In this document: positions 23,240 to 32,491 of the stretch, in pieces | How positions within the stretch are numbered: position 1 is the first letter of the stretch | Layout of the letters: each line of letters starts with the position of its first letter | Assembly: GCA_007134735.1 (NCBI GenBank) | Contig: SLKG01000052.1 | Coordinates: 1 to 33,387, forward strand | DNA from: Kiritimatiellia bacterium | GTDB taxonomy: Bacteria > Verrucomicrobiota > Kiritimatiellia > SLAD01 | Direction of reading: 5' to 3' | DNA length: 33,387 nt | Position numbers and translations under genes: made by a program | Notes under the pieces: generated by a model | What the model was told of the DNA's origin: nothing | What the model saw: the letters and a program-made list of their open reading frames with translations, nothing else | Databases searched by the model: none

Positions 23240-24538
23240 ATGAAGGAAATGGGAATAGGCTTGTTGGGTTTCGGAACGGTCGGCGCCGGGGTGGTTGAGG
23301 GTTTGCAGCGAAACGGGGGGTTGATCGAGCGGCGAACCGGTCTGCGCCTGGTCCTGAAACGGATTGCGGATCTGGACGTGGACCGGGATCGCGGCGTGGC
23401 GGTGGATCGTTCGTTGCTGACCACCGATGCGATGTCCGTGATCGACGATCCTGAAGTGGGCATTATCGTGGAACTGATCGGCGGTGTGGATGTGGCCAGG
23501 GAATTCATCCTGAAATCGCTGGAACGCGGAAAGGCCGTCGTTACGGCGAATAAAGCGTTATTGGCGGAGCATGGGAAGGAACTGTACCGGGCGGCGGATG
23601 CGGCCGGCGTGGATTTGTACTACGAGGCCAGTGTCGGCGGGGGGATCCCCATCATCCGTGCGCTGCGCGAGGGTCTGGTCGCGAACCGTATTCAGAGCCT
23701 ATATGGAATTCTGAACGGAACCTGCAATTACATCCTGACCCGCATGGAACAGGAGGGCCTTCCGTTCGACCGTGTTTTGGAGGAAGCCCAGGAAGCGGGG
23801 TACGCCGAGGCGGAGCCGGGCCTGGATATTGATGGATTGGATACGGCGCACAAGGCCGTTGTGCTGGCCGCCCTGGCGTATGGGCAGTCGTTTGATATGG
23901 CGGACGTGTCCGTGGAAGGGATCCGGGAGGTCGAGTCGATTGACATCGGGTTTGCGGGGGATTTGGGTTATCGCATCAAGCTGCTCGCGATTCTGAAGGA
24001 GTCGGAAGGTCAAATCGAGATCCGTATTCATCCGACGCTGGTGCCTCGGGCGCACCTGCTGGCTTCGGTCGGCGGTGTATTCAATGCGATCATGGTGCAT
24101 GGTGATGTAGCGGGCGACACGTTGTATCACGGGCGTGGCGCGGGTCGTGAAGCCACGGCCAGTGCGGTGTTGGGTGATATCGTGGATGTGGCCCGTAATA
24201 TCGCGCGCGGATCCCCTGCGCGAGTGCCCGCCTTCGTACACGACGATCAGCACGGTTCGTTACGGCGGGTCGAGGATGTCCGGAGTCGGTATTATCTTCG
24301 GCTTTCGCTCAAGGATGAACCGGGCATGCTCGCCAAGGTGGCGGACATTCTGGGTCGGCACCGGATCAGCATCGCATCCGTGTTCCAGAAGGAGGAGCGC
24401 ACCGGGGAATACGTGCCGGTCATCATTCTGACGCATCGGGCGGTGGAGGGTAATTTCCGGGATGCGATCAAGGAAATCGATGCGTTGAAAGAGGTGGGCG
24501 CGCCCACGGTGCGGTATCGGATCGAGGATTTTGATTAG
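23240..24538 (+). CDS. hom: Homoserine dehydrogenase with C-terminal ACT domain
   Basis: NAD(P)H-dependent reduction of aspartate semialdehyde to homoserine, the branch point to threonine, isoleucine and methionine. The 432-residue protein has the nucleotide-binding GLLGFGTVGAGV (7-18), then ANKALLAEHG, YEASVGGGIPII, NGTCNYIL, and the family signature around AEAEPGLDIDGLDTAHKA. The C-terminal ACT domain begins near SLKDEPGMLAKVADILG and is normally used for feedback inhibition by threonine. GAGGTGA lies a few bases before the ATG. It is the first gene of an operon under the putative attenuator and is followed at 60 bases by the ApgM-like gene. Confidence 0.95.
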   Translation: MKEMGIGLLGFGTVGAGVVEGLQRNGGLIERRTGLRLVLKRIADLDVDRDRGVAVDRSLLTTDAMSVIDDPEVGIIVELIGGVDVAREFILKSLERGKAVVTANKALLAEHGKELYRAADAAGVDLYYEASVGGGIPIIRALREGLVANRIQSLYGILNGTCNYILTRMEQEGLPFDRVLEEAQEAGYAEAEPGLDIDGLDTAHKAVVLAALAYGQSFDMADVSVEGIREVESIDIGFAGDLGYRIKLLAILKESEGQIEIRIHPTLVPRAHLLASVGGVFNAIMVHGDVAGDTLYHGRGAGREATASAVLGDIVDVARNIARGSPARVPAFVHDDQHGSLRRVEDVRSRYYLRLSLKDEPGMLAKVADILGRHRISIASVFQKEERTGEYVPVIILTHRAVEGNFRDAIKEIDALKEVGAPTVRYRIEDFD

Positions 24539-24598
24539 GCAGGAGGGAGGCTTCGGGTTTCGGGGGAGGCCGAAAGGGCTCCCGGCCGAACGCCTGGC

Positions 24599-25789
24599 AT
24601 GAAAAAGGTTCTGGTCATATACGAGGGTGCGGCGGATGTCCCGTTGGATGAATTGGACGGCCGCACGCCTTTGCAGGCGGCCCGGGGTTCAGCGGCGGCC
24701 GAACTAGCGGAAGCCGGTTCCGGGGGTTTTTTGTCGGCCTGCGCTCATGAATATGAGGACCGGAACGAGGTCCTGCTGGCCTCTCTCATGGGGATTCCTC
24801 CGGAAGCCGCAACGGGACTTCATCGCGGCCCCCTGGAAGCCTTGGCGAGGGGGGTTCCGTGCGGGCCGGAACACATGATCTTCCGGGCCGATTTTGTAAC
24901 CTGGGTCGGGGACAAACTTTGTTCCGGACCCGTTCCGCCGCTGAGCCCGGAAGAAGTCCGCTCGCTGGCCGCTTCCCTGCAGGCCGCATGGGATCCGGAG
25001 CAATTGCGGCTGGAGGTTTCGGGGTCGAAAGGAATATTGGCACGGATCAGGACGGCCGAGCAGGAGTATCCGGCGGGTATTCCGCCGGTTCGTGCGGAGG
25101 GCGGGAATATAAAAGACGTATTGCCTGCTCAACCGAAATCGGATTTCATATGGGGCTTTCTCCACCGTGCGCGAGAAATTCTTGAAGCGCATCCGGTAAA
25201 CGAAGTGCGTGTTGATTTGGGCGAGAATCCCGCGAACGGCATATGGTTGTGGGGCGGCGGACGTGTGCCGGAGCCGGGTTCGATTTCTCATGCCGGAATG
25301 CCCGGTGGATGTATGTTGACCCGGAATGACCTGGCGCACGGATTGGCGCGCCTGTGCGGGATGCCGGTGGAAAGCCTGGCCGATCCCTGGGTGAGGGAAG
25401 ATGGGAAAACCCCGGGGTTTCGACTTTCCTCCATCGTGAAACGACTGCGGGAAACGGACGGCATGATGGTTTATATCGAAGCCCCCATGGAGATCGGCCG
25501 GTATGGATCGCCGACCGACAAGGTATGGGCTTTGGAAACCCTGGATCGGTATGTGCTGGCGCGGCTGACGGAGGTGCTCAAGGCTCATCGGCCTTATCGG
25601 ATTGTGTTGGCGACGGATGGTCTGGTTTCGACTCAATCGGGCCGGTCGCAATCGGCGCCGCTTCCGGTAATTGTATCGGGTGAGGGCGTGGACGCCGATG
25701 CCGTAACGCATTGGGATGAAGAAGCGTGCCGGTCGGGCGCCCTCGGAACCGTGCCGCCGGGGAAGGTAATGGAGTTCTTGTCGGGGTAG
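24599..25789 (+). CDS. ApgM-like protein lacking the expected catalytic and metal-binding residues
   Basis: A 396-residue member of the cofactor-independent phosphoglycerate mutase (ApgM) family within the alkaline phosphatase superfamily. Some ApgM-like proteins beside threonine genes are proposed alternative homoserine kinases. Family identity is shown by ELDGRTPLQAA (18-28), RGPLEALARG (76-85), HPVNEVRVDLGENPANGIWLWGGG and the C-terminal GKVMEFLSG. The residues expected to bind metal or act as nucleophile are changed: DG becomes EG (Glu9); the GSDVANLS nucleophile segment reads RNEVLLAS (55-62); the EAPDxxGHxGD segment reads EAPMEIGRYGS (294-304); DH becomes DG (340-341); the later His-x-x-Asp-Pro segment reads RSQSAPLP (349-356). 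It lies between hom and lysC. It may be a pseudoenzyme with a regulatory or structural role, or use a different mechanism. There is no Shine-Dalgarno before the ATG. Confidence 0.75.
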   Translation: MKKVLVIYEGAADVPLDELDGRTPLQAARGSAAAELAEAGSGGFLSACAHEYEDRNEVLLASLMGIPPEAATGLHRGPLEALARGVPCGPEHMIFRADFVTWVGDKLCSGPVPPLSPEEVRSLAASLQAAWDPEQLRLEVSGSKGILARIRTAEQEYPAGIPPVRAEGGNIKDVLPAQPKSDFIWGFLHRAREILEAHPVNEVRVDLGENPANGIWLWGGGRVPEPGSISHAGMPGGCMLTRNDLAHGLARLCGMPVESLADPWVREDGKTPGFRLSSIVKRLRETDGMMVYIEAPMEIGRYGSPTDKVWALETLDRYVLARLTEVLKAHRPYRIVLATDGLVSTQSGRSQSAPLPVIVSGEGVDADAVTHWDEEACRSGALGTVPPGKVMEFLSG

Positions 25790-25860
25790 GACGGTCCGTG
25801 TATTCCGCATGCGGGACACCGGTCCTCTTTTTTGATGCGGGGATAGGTAAGGAGACAGAG

Positions 25861-27087
25861 ATGAGTTTATTGGTACAGAAATATGGAGGCAGTTCGGTCG
25901 CGGATGCCGAATGTATGAAACGAGTGGCCCGGCGGGTACACGATACCCGGATGAACGGGCATTCGGTGGTGGTGGTGGTGAGCGCGATGGGCAAAACCAC
26001 GGATAACCTGATTGCGCTGTCCCGTGAGGTTCACGCCCAGCCCAACGACCGGGAAATGGACATGCTGTTGGCCACGGGGGAACAGATCTCCGTGGCTATT
26101 CTGGCCATGGCCTTGCATGCGATGGGGGTCGATGCGGTTTCCATGACCGGTCCCCAGGCCGGGATCACGACCGATGAGTTTCACACGAAGGCCAAGATCA
26201 TGGGGATCAAGCCGGACCGTATACGGCAGAACCTGGATAAGGGGCGGGTTGTAATTGTGGCCGGATTTCAGGGGTTGTCGCCGACCGAAGACATCGCCAC
26301 GCTGGGCCGGGGCGGGTCGGATACGACGGCCGTGGCCCTGGCCGCGGCATTGAAGGCGGACCGGTGTCAGATCTTTACGGATGTGGACGGCGTGTATACG
26401 GCCGACCCGCGGGTGGTCGAAAAAGCCCGGAAACTGGACGAAATCGCTTACGATGAGATGTTGGAATTGGCCAGCCTCGGTGCTAAGGTACTCCAATCCC
26501 GCGCCGTGGAATTCGCCAAGAAATACGATGTGGAGCTGGAAGTTCTTTCCAGTTTCGATGAAAAACCCGGTACGGTGGTTAGAGAAGAGGTAACGGAAAT
26601 GGAACATATTGTTGTGCGAGGGGTGGCGGCGGACAGGAATCAGTCCAAGGTAACCATTCAACACGTGCCCGACAAACCGGGTGTTGCGGCGATGGTGTTC
26701 CGGGAGCTGGCGGCGGTGAATTCGAATGTCGATATGATCGTTCAGAACGTCAGCGAGAAAGGGCATACGGATATTTCGTTCACGGTTCCGCGCGACGATC
26801 TTCCGCGGACCCAAAAGGCCGTGGAAGGGTTGCTCGAAGGTATCGGCGCGGCCGGTGTCAATTATGATGATGACATTGCGAAGGTGAGCATTGTGGGCGT
26901 CGGCATGCGCAGTCATTCCGGCGTGGCGCATCGGATGTTCGACACACTATCGCGCAACCAGATCAATATTGAAATGATTTCGACTTCGGAGATCAAGATT
27001 TCCGTGGTGATCCGTGAGGAACACGCCGAGGAGGCGGTTCGGGTTTTGCACGAGGCGTTTGAAATGGATCAGGTGCCGGAAGCATGA
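25861..27087 (+). CDS. lysC: Aspartate kinase with tandem ACT domains
   Basis: Phosphorylates aspartate, the first step to lysine, threonine, methionine and isoleucine. The 408-residue monofunctional enzyme has KYGGSSVAD (from Lys7), MDMLLATGEQIS, TLGRGGSDTTAVALA and QIFTDVDGVYTADPR in the kinase domain, then two ACT repeats (KPGVAAMVFRELAAVNSNVDMI and VSIVGVGMRSHSGVAHRMF). The ATG at 25861 is chosen because AAGGAG lies 7 bases upstream; an in-frame ATG 135 bases earlier is inside the ApgM-like gene. The stop overlaps the cimA start (ATGA), so translation is coupled. Confidence 0.95.
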   Translation: MSLLVQKYGGSSVADAECMKRVARRVHDTRMNGHSVVVVVSAMGKTTDNLIALSREVHAQPNDREMDMLLATGEQISVAILAMALHAMGVDAVSMTGPQAGITTDEFHTKAKIMGIKPDRIRQNLDKGRVVIVAGFQGLSPTEDIATLGRGGSDTTAVALAAALKADRCQIFTDVDGVYTADPRVVEKARKLDEIAYDEMLELASLGAKVLQSRAVEFAKKYDVELEVLSSFDEKPGTVVREEVTEMEHIVVRGVAADRNQSKVTIQHVPDKPGVAAMVFRELAAVNSNVDMIVQNVSEKGHTDISFTVPRDDLPRTQKAVEGLLEGIGAAGVNYDDDIAKVSIVGVGMRSHSGVAHRMFDTLSRNQINIEMISTSEIKISVVIREEHAEEAVRVLHEAFEMDQVPEA

Positions 27088-28679
27088 AACGCATAGCCAT
27101 ATACGACACGACGTTGAGGGACGGGGTCCAGGGGGAAGGAGTGTCCTTTTCCAGCGCCGGCAAACTGCGCATCGCCAAGCGGCTTGATCAATTCGGGGTT
27201 GATTACATCGAGGGCGGCTACGCGGCGTCGAATCCGAAGGATATGCAATTCTTCCAGGAGGCGAAGAAACTGGACCTGGCCCATGCCCGGATCGCGGCAT
27301 TCGGAAGTACGCGGCGCGCCAACGTGACGGCCGGCGAGGATGCCGGCGTGCGGGCTCTGCTCGAGGCGGATACCCCGGTGGTCACTTTTTTCGGGAAAAG
27401 CTGGCGGTTGCATGTCCGGGACGTCCTGCGCACGACCGAAGAGGAAAACCTGGCCATGATCGGGGATACCGCCCGTTATTTCAAGGAGCGCGGGAAGGAA
27501 GTGGTGTATGACGCCGAACATTTTTTCGACGGATACAAGGATCATCCGGAATACGCCCTGGCCACCTTGCGCGCCGCCGCGGAGGCGGGGGCCGATGTGC
27601 TGGTGCTGTGTGATACCAACGGGGGCACGTTGCCGCATGAGCTGTATACGATTGTACAGGATGTGGGCAACCGGTTTGATGTGCCGGTCGGCATACACGC
27701 GCACAACGATTCCGAACTGGGCGTGGCCAATTCGCTGGAGGCCGTGCGGGCCGGCGCCGTACACGTGCAGGGCACGATCAACGGGGTCGGGGAACGGTGC
27801 GGGAACGCCAACCTGATCTCCATTCTGCCGAACCTGACCCTGAAGATGGGATATGCGTGTTTGGCGGATGGCGCCCTGAAACAGTTGAAGGACGTATCGC
27901 AGTTCGTCAACGAACTGGCCAACCTGCGTTTGTCCAGCAAGGCGCCGTACGTGGGGGACAGCGCGTTCGCGCACAAGGCGGGGATGCACGTGGACGGCGT
28001 GCGAAAGAATCCGCAGAGTTTCGAGCATGTGAATCCGGAGGATGTGGGGAATCGGCGCCGGATCCTGATCTCCGAATTGTCCGGTGCCAGCAACGTATTC
28101 CTCAAGGCCGTGGAAATGCATTTGGATGTGGATCGTTCCTCTCCGGAAGTGCGTGATATTCTCAAGGAATTGGAGCGACTGGAGCGCGAGGGCTACGAAT
28201 TCGAGGCCGCGGAAGCGTCGTTCAAGCTGTTGATCCAGAAGGTGCTCAAGGCGCACCGCTCGTTTTTCGACCTGGAAGGTTTCCGTGTAATGGTCGAGAA
28301 ACGAACAAAGGACGAGCCGTGCCAGTCGGAGGCCACGGTCAAGGTCAACGTGAACGGGGAAACCGAGCACACCGTGGCCGAGGGCGACGGTCCCGTCAAC
28401 GCCCTGGACCATGCGTTGAGGCGGGCCTTGACCCGTTTCTATCCGCAGATTGCACAGGTGTTCCTCACGGACTACCGGGTACGTATCCTCGACCCGGAAG
28501 AACATACGGCGGCCAAGACCCGGGTGTTGATCGAGTCGAGCGACGGGCACGATACCTGGAGTACGGTCGGCGTTTCGGAAAATATCATCGAAGCCTCCTG
28601 GGAAGCGCTCGTGGACAGCGTCGAATACAAGATGTTTCTCGAGGAGGAAAAGGGGAAGAAGGGCCACGCCACGCCCTAG
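27084..28679 (+). CDS. cimA: (R)-citramalate synthase
   Basis: Condenses pyruvate and acetyl-CoA to citramalate, entry to the threonine-independent isoleucine route. The 531-residue protein opens with YDTTLRDGVQGEGVSFS (metal and substrate site), has GGYAASNPKDMQFF, LVLCDTNGGTLPHE, VGIHAHNDSELGVANS (metal-binding HxH) and GTINGVGERCGNANL, and ends with a LeuA-type dimer domain (from about residue 390) used for feedback control. The early GGYAASNPKD and overall length favour CimA over 2-isopropylmalate synthase. Both substrates are tied to the PFOR reaction. Its ATG overlaps the lysC stop. Confidence 0.92.
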   Translation: MKRIAIYDTTLRDGVQGEGVSFSSAGKLRIAKRLDQFGVDYIEGGYAASNPKDMQFFQEAKKLDLAHARIAAFGSTRRANVTAGEDAGVRALLEADTPVVTFFGKSWRLHVRDVLRTTEEENLAMIGDTARYFKERGKEVVYDAEHFFDGYKDHPEYALATLRAAAEAGADVLVLCDTNGGTLPHELYTIVQDVGNRFDVPVGIHAHNDSELGVANSLEAVRAGAVHVQGTINGVGERCGNANLISILPNLTLKMGYACLADGALKQLKDVSQFVNELANLRLSSKAPYVGDSAFAHKAGMHVDGVRKNPQSFEHVNPEDVGNRRRILISELSGASNVFLKAVEMHLDVDRSSPEVRDILKELERLEREGYEFEAAEASFKLLIQKVLKAHRSFFDLEGFRVMVEKRTKDEPCQSEATVKVNVNGETEHTVAEGDGPVNALDHALRRALTRFYPQIAQVFLTDYRVRILDPEEHTAAKTRVLIESSDGHDTWSTVGVSENIIEASWEALVDSVEYKMFLEEEKGKKGHATP

Positions 28680-28718
28680 CCTTTTTGACTCATCCATGTG
28701 GCTCGCCGCGAAATAATC

Positions 28719-31403
28719 ATGACCGAACTCAACAAGACATACGACCCTAAACAGGTCGAGGACAAGTGGTATGCCTGGTGGATGGAACGCGGCTATTTCC
28801 ACAGCGACGCCTCGCGGGGCGGCAAGCCGTATTGCATCGTCATTCCGCCTCCGAACGTGACCGGTATTCTGCATATGGGGCACGCCCTCAACAATACCCT
28901 GCAGGATGTGTTGGTGCGCTGGCGCCGCATGCAGGGATTCAATACCGTTTGGGTGCCGGGAACGGATCATGCGGGCATCGCCACCCAGAACGTGGTGGAA
29001 CGGGAACTGCAGAAGGAAGGCAAAACGCGCGACGATTTGGGTCGCGAGGCCTTTTTGCAACGCGTGTGGGAATGGCGGGAGCAGTACGGCCAGACCATCA
29101 TTAACCAATTGAAGAAACTCGGGGCCTCGTGCGACTGGGAACGCGAACGGTTTACGATGGACGAGGGGTTAAGCCGCGCGGTGACGGAAGTTTTTGTCCG
29201 GTTGTATGAGAAAGGCCTTATTTATCGGGGCCATTACATCATCAACTGGTGTCCGCGTTGTCAAACGGCCCTATCCGACGAGGAAAGCGAGCACCGGCCG
29301 GTGGACGGCAAGCTGTATTATATCCGTTACCCGGTCAAGGGCGGCAAACGCAGGGAACATGTGGTCGTAGCCACCACGCGCCCCGAAACCATGCTGGGGG
29401 ACACCGCCGTGGCCGTGAACCCGCGGGACGAGCGATATCACCCGCTGCTCAAGAAGACCGTGGTGTTGCCGATCCTGAATCGGGAGCTGACCGTGGTCCA
29501 GGATGATTTTGTCGATCCCGAATTCGGCACCGGCATTGTCAAGGTGACGCCGGCGCATGATCCCAACGACTTTGAGATCGGGCAGCGCCATAAACTTCCA
29601 TCCCTCAATGTAATGAACGACGACGGCACCATGAACGAGGACGCCGGGCCGTACAAGGGCATGGATCGATTTACCTGCCGGGACCGGCTGCTCAAGGATT
29701 TGCAGGAAGCAGGACTGCTGGAAAAGATCGAGCCGCACGAACATGCCATTGGCCATTGCTACCGGTGCGAATCGGTTGTGGAGCCCCGCTTGTCCCCGCA
29801 ATGGTTTGTCCGCATGAAGCCGCTGGCGCGGCCCGCGTTGGAAGTGGTGAACGAGGACCGCATCGAGTTCGTTCCGGAGCGCTGGACCAAGGTGTACCAG
29901 GAGTGGATGGAGAACATCCGGGACTGGTGCATTTCGCGCCAGATATGGTGGGGACACCGGATCCCGGTGTTCTACTGCGATGCCTGCGGCCACGAATGGG
30001 CGGACCGGCATTCGCCCGAACGGTGCCCCTCCTGCGGTGCGGACAAGATCCGGCAGGATGAGGATGTGCTGGATACATGGTTCTCATCGTGGCTTTGGCC
30101 GTTCAGCGTGTTTGGATGGCCCGACGAAAGCGAGGACCTCAAATTCTATTATCCGGGCGATACGTTGGTGACGGCTTCGGAAATTATTTTCTTCTGGGTG
30201 GCCCGCATGATCATGGCCGGATTGGAATGCCGGGAGGATATTCCGTTCCGGCATGTGTATATACACGGGACGGTGCGCGACGATGTCGGGCAAAAGATGA
30301 GCAAGAGCCTGGGCAATTCGATCGATCCGCTGACCATCATCGATAAGTATAGCGCGGATGCCTTGCGGTTCAGCTTGATTATGATCACGGCCACCGGCAG
30401 TGATGTATTCCTTTCAGACGAGAAATTCGAGATCGGCCGGAACTTCGGCACCAAGATCTGGAATGCCGCCCGGTATATGCAGATGCATTCATCGGAAACG
30501 TCACCCGATTTCGACGCGCCGGAATTAAACGCCAAACTGCTCGGTGCGGATGATCGTCATATACTCGCGAAATTACACGAAACCATAGCCTTGTGTACGG
30601 ACAGCCTGGAACGGTTCCGGTTCAATGATCTGGCGCACGGCGTGTATGAATTTCTTTGGCACCAGTTCTGTGACTGGTACGTCGAATATTCCAAACCCAT
30701 TCTGTATGGCGACGATCAGCCCCGCCGCGAACAGGTGCTGAAGGTGATGCATTATGTATTTTCCAATGCGCTTCGCCTGTTGCATCCGCTGATGCCGTTC
30801 GTCACCGAAGAGCTGTGGCAGGGGATGGGGTATCGGGCCCGCGCCGAAAGCATCATGGTGGCGCCCTGGCCACAGGAAAAAGAAGCCGAAGAGCTGGAGG
30901 CGTGGGGCGTTACCGCGCAAGTGGTTTCGTATGTCGATGCCAAGCACGACCTGATTCGCGTGGTGCGCAATATGCGCGCCGATTACGGTCTGCAGCCGAA
31001 GCAGGAGATCGAATTGTTTATTCGTCCTACCAACGAGCGGTATGCCAAACGCCTGGGCGTGGACCGGCATTCGATCGCGGGGCTGTTGCGTGCCCGCGAG
31101 ATTATCGTTGATCGAAATTTCAAGCCGCCGAGAGCCATGCCGAGCGCGGTCAGTCAGTTGGGCGGGGTGTACATGCCCGTAGAGGGCATCGTCGATGCCG
31201 AGGCCGAGATCAAAAAGCTGAAGGCCCAGATGGAGAAGGTAAACACGGATTTGGAACGCACGACGCGCAAACTGGGTAACATGGATTTTATCAACAAGGC
31301 CCCGCGCGAAGTGGTCGCACAGCAGGAAGATCGCAAGAAGCAGTTGCTGGAGAAAAGCGAAAAGCTTCAAAAGCTGATCGAGACGCTGTCGGAACACGGG
31401 TGA
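28719..31403 (+). CDS. valS: Valyl-tRNA synthetase
   Basis: Class I aminoacyl-tRNA synthetase charging tRNA-Val (894 aa). The HIGH-type motif is HMGH in PPNVTGILHMGHAL (His52-His55), KMSKS is at 526-530, WCPRCQTALSDEE and the editing-domain VVATTRPETMLGDTAVAVNP are present, and the C-terminal coiled coil (EIKKLKAQMEKVNTDLERTTRKLG) is typical of ValS. The ATG at 28719 gives the usual MTELNKTYDP N-terminus; an in-frame GTG at 28698 would add seven residues. It follows cimA by about 40 bases and is the last gene of the operon, so valine-tRNA charging would share control with isoleucine synthesis. Confidence 0.96.
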   Translation: MTELNKTYDPKQVEDKWYAWWMERGYFHSDASRGGKPYCIVIPPPNVTGILHMGHALNNTLQDVLVRWRRMQGFNTVWVPGTDHAGIATQNVVERELQKEGKTRDDLGREAFLQRVWEWREQYGQTIINQLKKLGASCDWERERFTMDEGLSRAVTEVFVRLYEKGLIYRGHYIINWCPRCQTALSDEESEHRPVDGKLYYIRYPVKGGKRREHVVVATTRPETMLGDTAVAVNPRDERYHPLLKKTVVLPILNRELTVVQDDFVDPEFGTGIVKVTPAHDPNDFEIGQRHKLPSLNVMNDDGTMNEDAGPYKGMDRFTCRDRLLKDLQEAGLLEKIEPHEHAIGHCYRCESVVEPRLSPQWFVRMKPLARPALEVVNEDRIEFVPERWTKVYQEWMENIRDWCISRQIWWGHRIPVFYCDACGHEWADRHSPERCPSCGADKIRQDEDVLDTWFSSWLWPFSVFGWPDESEDLKFYYPGDTLVTASEIIFFWVARMIMAGLECREDIPFRHVYIHGTVRDDVGQKMSKSLGNSIDPLTIIDKYSADALRFSLIMITATGSDVFLSDEKFEIGRNFGTKIWNAARYMQMHSSETSPDFDAPELNAKLLGADDRHILAKLHETIALCTDSLERFRFNDLAHGVYEFLWHQFCDWYVEYSKPILYGDDQPRREQVLKVMHYVFSNALRLLHPLMPFVTEELWQGMGYRARAESIMVAPWPQEKEAEELEAWGVTAQVVSYVDAKHDLIRVVRNMRADYGLQPKQEIELFIRPTNERYAKRLGVDRHSIAGLLRAREIIVDRNFKPPRAMPSAVSQLGGVYMPVEGIVDAEAEIKKLKAQMEKVNTDLERTTRKLGNMDFINKAPREVVAQQEDRKKQLLEKSEKLQKLIETLSEHG

Positions 31404-31627
31404 GGCGGAGCGGGATGCGTGGTGCCGCGTCGCCGCATAGCGGCAAGCGGCCACTTGGCGGCGAAGCCGCCGACGTGGCGGGAAGCCGGATGCGACCGCC
31501 GGACTTCGTGATGAGCCCGGAAGAGGAGAGCGCAAGGCGCGAAGCGGGCAAAGACGCAAAGAGGATAACCGGGTAGGGGGCTATCGATCCGGTATTTAAG
31601 AACCCATAATCCGGCGTCTACGCCATT
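31404..31627. repeat. Palindrome-rich spacer after valS
   Basis: 224 bases without a gene, between convergent valS and the hydrolase gene. It contains ggcggc, gaa, gccgcc inside a longer imperfect inverted repeat (31450-31480), a tgccgc/gcggca pair (31423-31445), and a gcgcaaggcgcgaag...caaagacgcaaag run (about 31530-31561). No T-tract terminator is seen. Confidence 0.55.
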
Positions 31628-32467
31628 CTACCGGCTCTCGCCCGGCGCGAGCAGGAACTCCGTCACCTCCCGCCACCACGCCGCGTGGGGTTGATACATC
31701 AGGGTGTTGTGTGTGCGGTCCTCCTGCACGATCAGTTTTTTCGGACCCTCGTAGGCTTCGTGCAAGCGGAGGCCCAGCGGGGTCGGGATAACCTCGTCCC
31801 GACCCGCCAGAAGAAAGGCAACCGGTCCGCCGTAATGTTCCAGTGCCTTTACATTGTCGTACCGCTCGCGGAGCAACAGGCGTACGGGAAAAATGGGATA
31901 ATGATGCCGTCCCACATCCACCAGGCTGGTAAAGGGAGTAATCAGGAACAATCCGGCAATTTCGTCCGGATAGGTTCCGGCCAGATACGTGGCCACGCCG
32001 CTGCCCAGCGATTCGCCGAGCAGGAATACGCGCAGATCGGTTTCCCGTAGTTGCTGCACCGCTTCGTCGGCCGCCTGCTTGATGGTTTCCTCCGAAGGGT
32101 GTCCGGACCGCGCGCCGTATCCCGGATATTCGAAGAGATAGACCTGCCAGGAGTCCGCATCGGGAATCGACTCAAACCCATGCACGAAATAGGTCCGGTG
32201 AAGCGCGTATCCGGCGTTTCCATGAAACACCACAATGGCGTTCTTCACCCGGGTCCCCTCGGGCGCCGGTGTTCGCCAGCCGACGATCTCCTCATCTGAA
32301 TCCCGCCAGGGTTCGAGGTTTACGCCGCGGGCCAGATCCAGCAAGTCCCGTTCAGGGGCGCGACTCGGATAATAGATGAACTGCCGCTGACAACCCGCTA
32401 TCATCACGAGCAATCCCACATACACGAGGGCGATCGTACGCACCACAACAAACATCTTGTGTCCCAT
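31628..32467 (-). CDS. Lipoprotein alpha/beta hydrolase
   Basis: A 279-residue serine hydrolase. The N-terminus is a lipoprotein signal peptide with lipobox IAGC (Cys26), so the protein should be tethered to a membrane on the periplasmic side. The alpha/beta fold has the oxyanion motif FHGNAGY (81-87), the nucleophile elbow GESLGSG (Ser153), Asp224 in AGRDEVIP and His253 in DRTHN, a complete triad. The best family match is the BEM46/ABHD13-like group, whose substrates are mostly unknown. The ATG at 32467 is used; an in-frame ATG at 32455 is equally possible. It is followed upstream at 24 bases by the nitroreductase gene on the same strand. Confidence 0.85.
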   Translation of the reverse strand: MGHKMFVVVRTIALVYVGLLVMIAGCQRQFIYYPSRAPERDLLDLARGVNLEPWRDSDEEIVGWRTPAPEGTRVKNAIVVFHGNAGYALHRTYFVHGFESIPDADSWQVYLFEYPGYGARSGHPSEETIKQAADEAVQQLRETDLRVFLLGESLGSGVATYLAGTYPDEIAGLFLITPFTSLVDVGRHHYPIFPVRLLLRERYDNVKALEHYGGPVAFLLAGRDEVIPTPLGLRLHEAYEGPKKLIVQEDRTHNTLMYQPHAAWWREVTEFLLAPGESR

Positions 32468-32491
32468 GTCTTCACCACGCTTTTTCAGGGT

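Noticed and set aside
27069-29108. 679-codon open frame on the minus strand opposite cimA and valS
   Set aside because: It crosses two strongly identified plus-strand genes and shows no recognisable domain.
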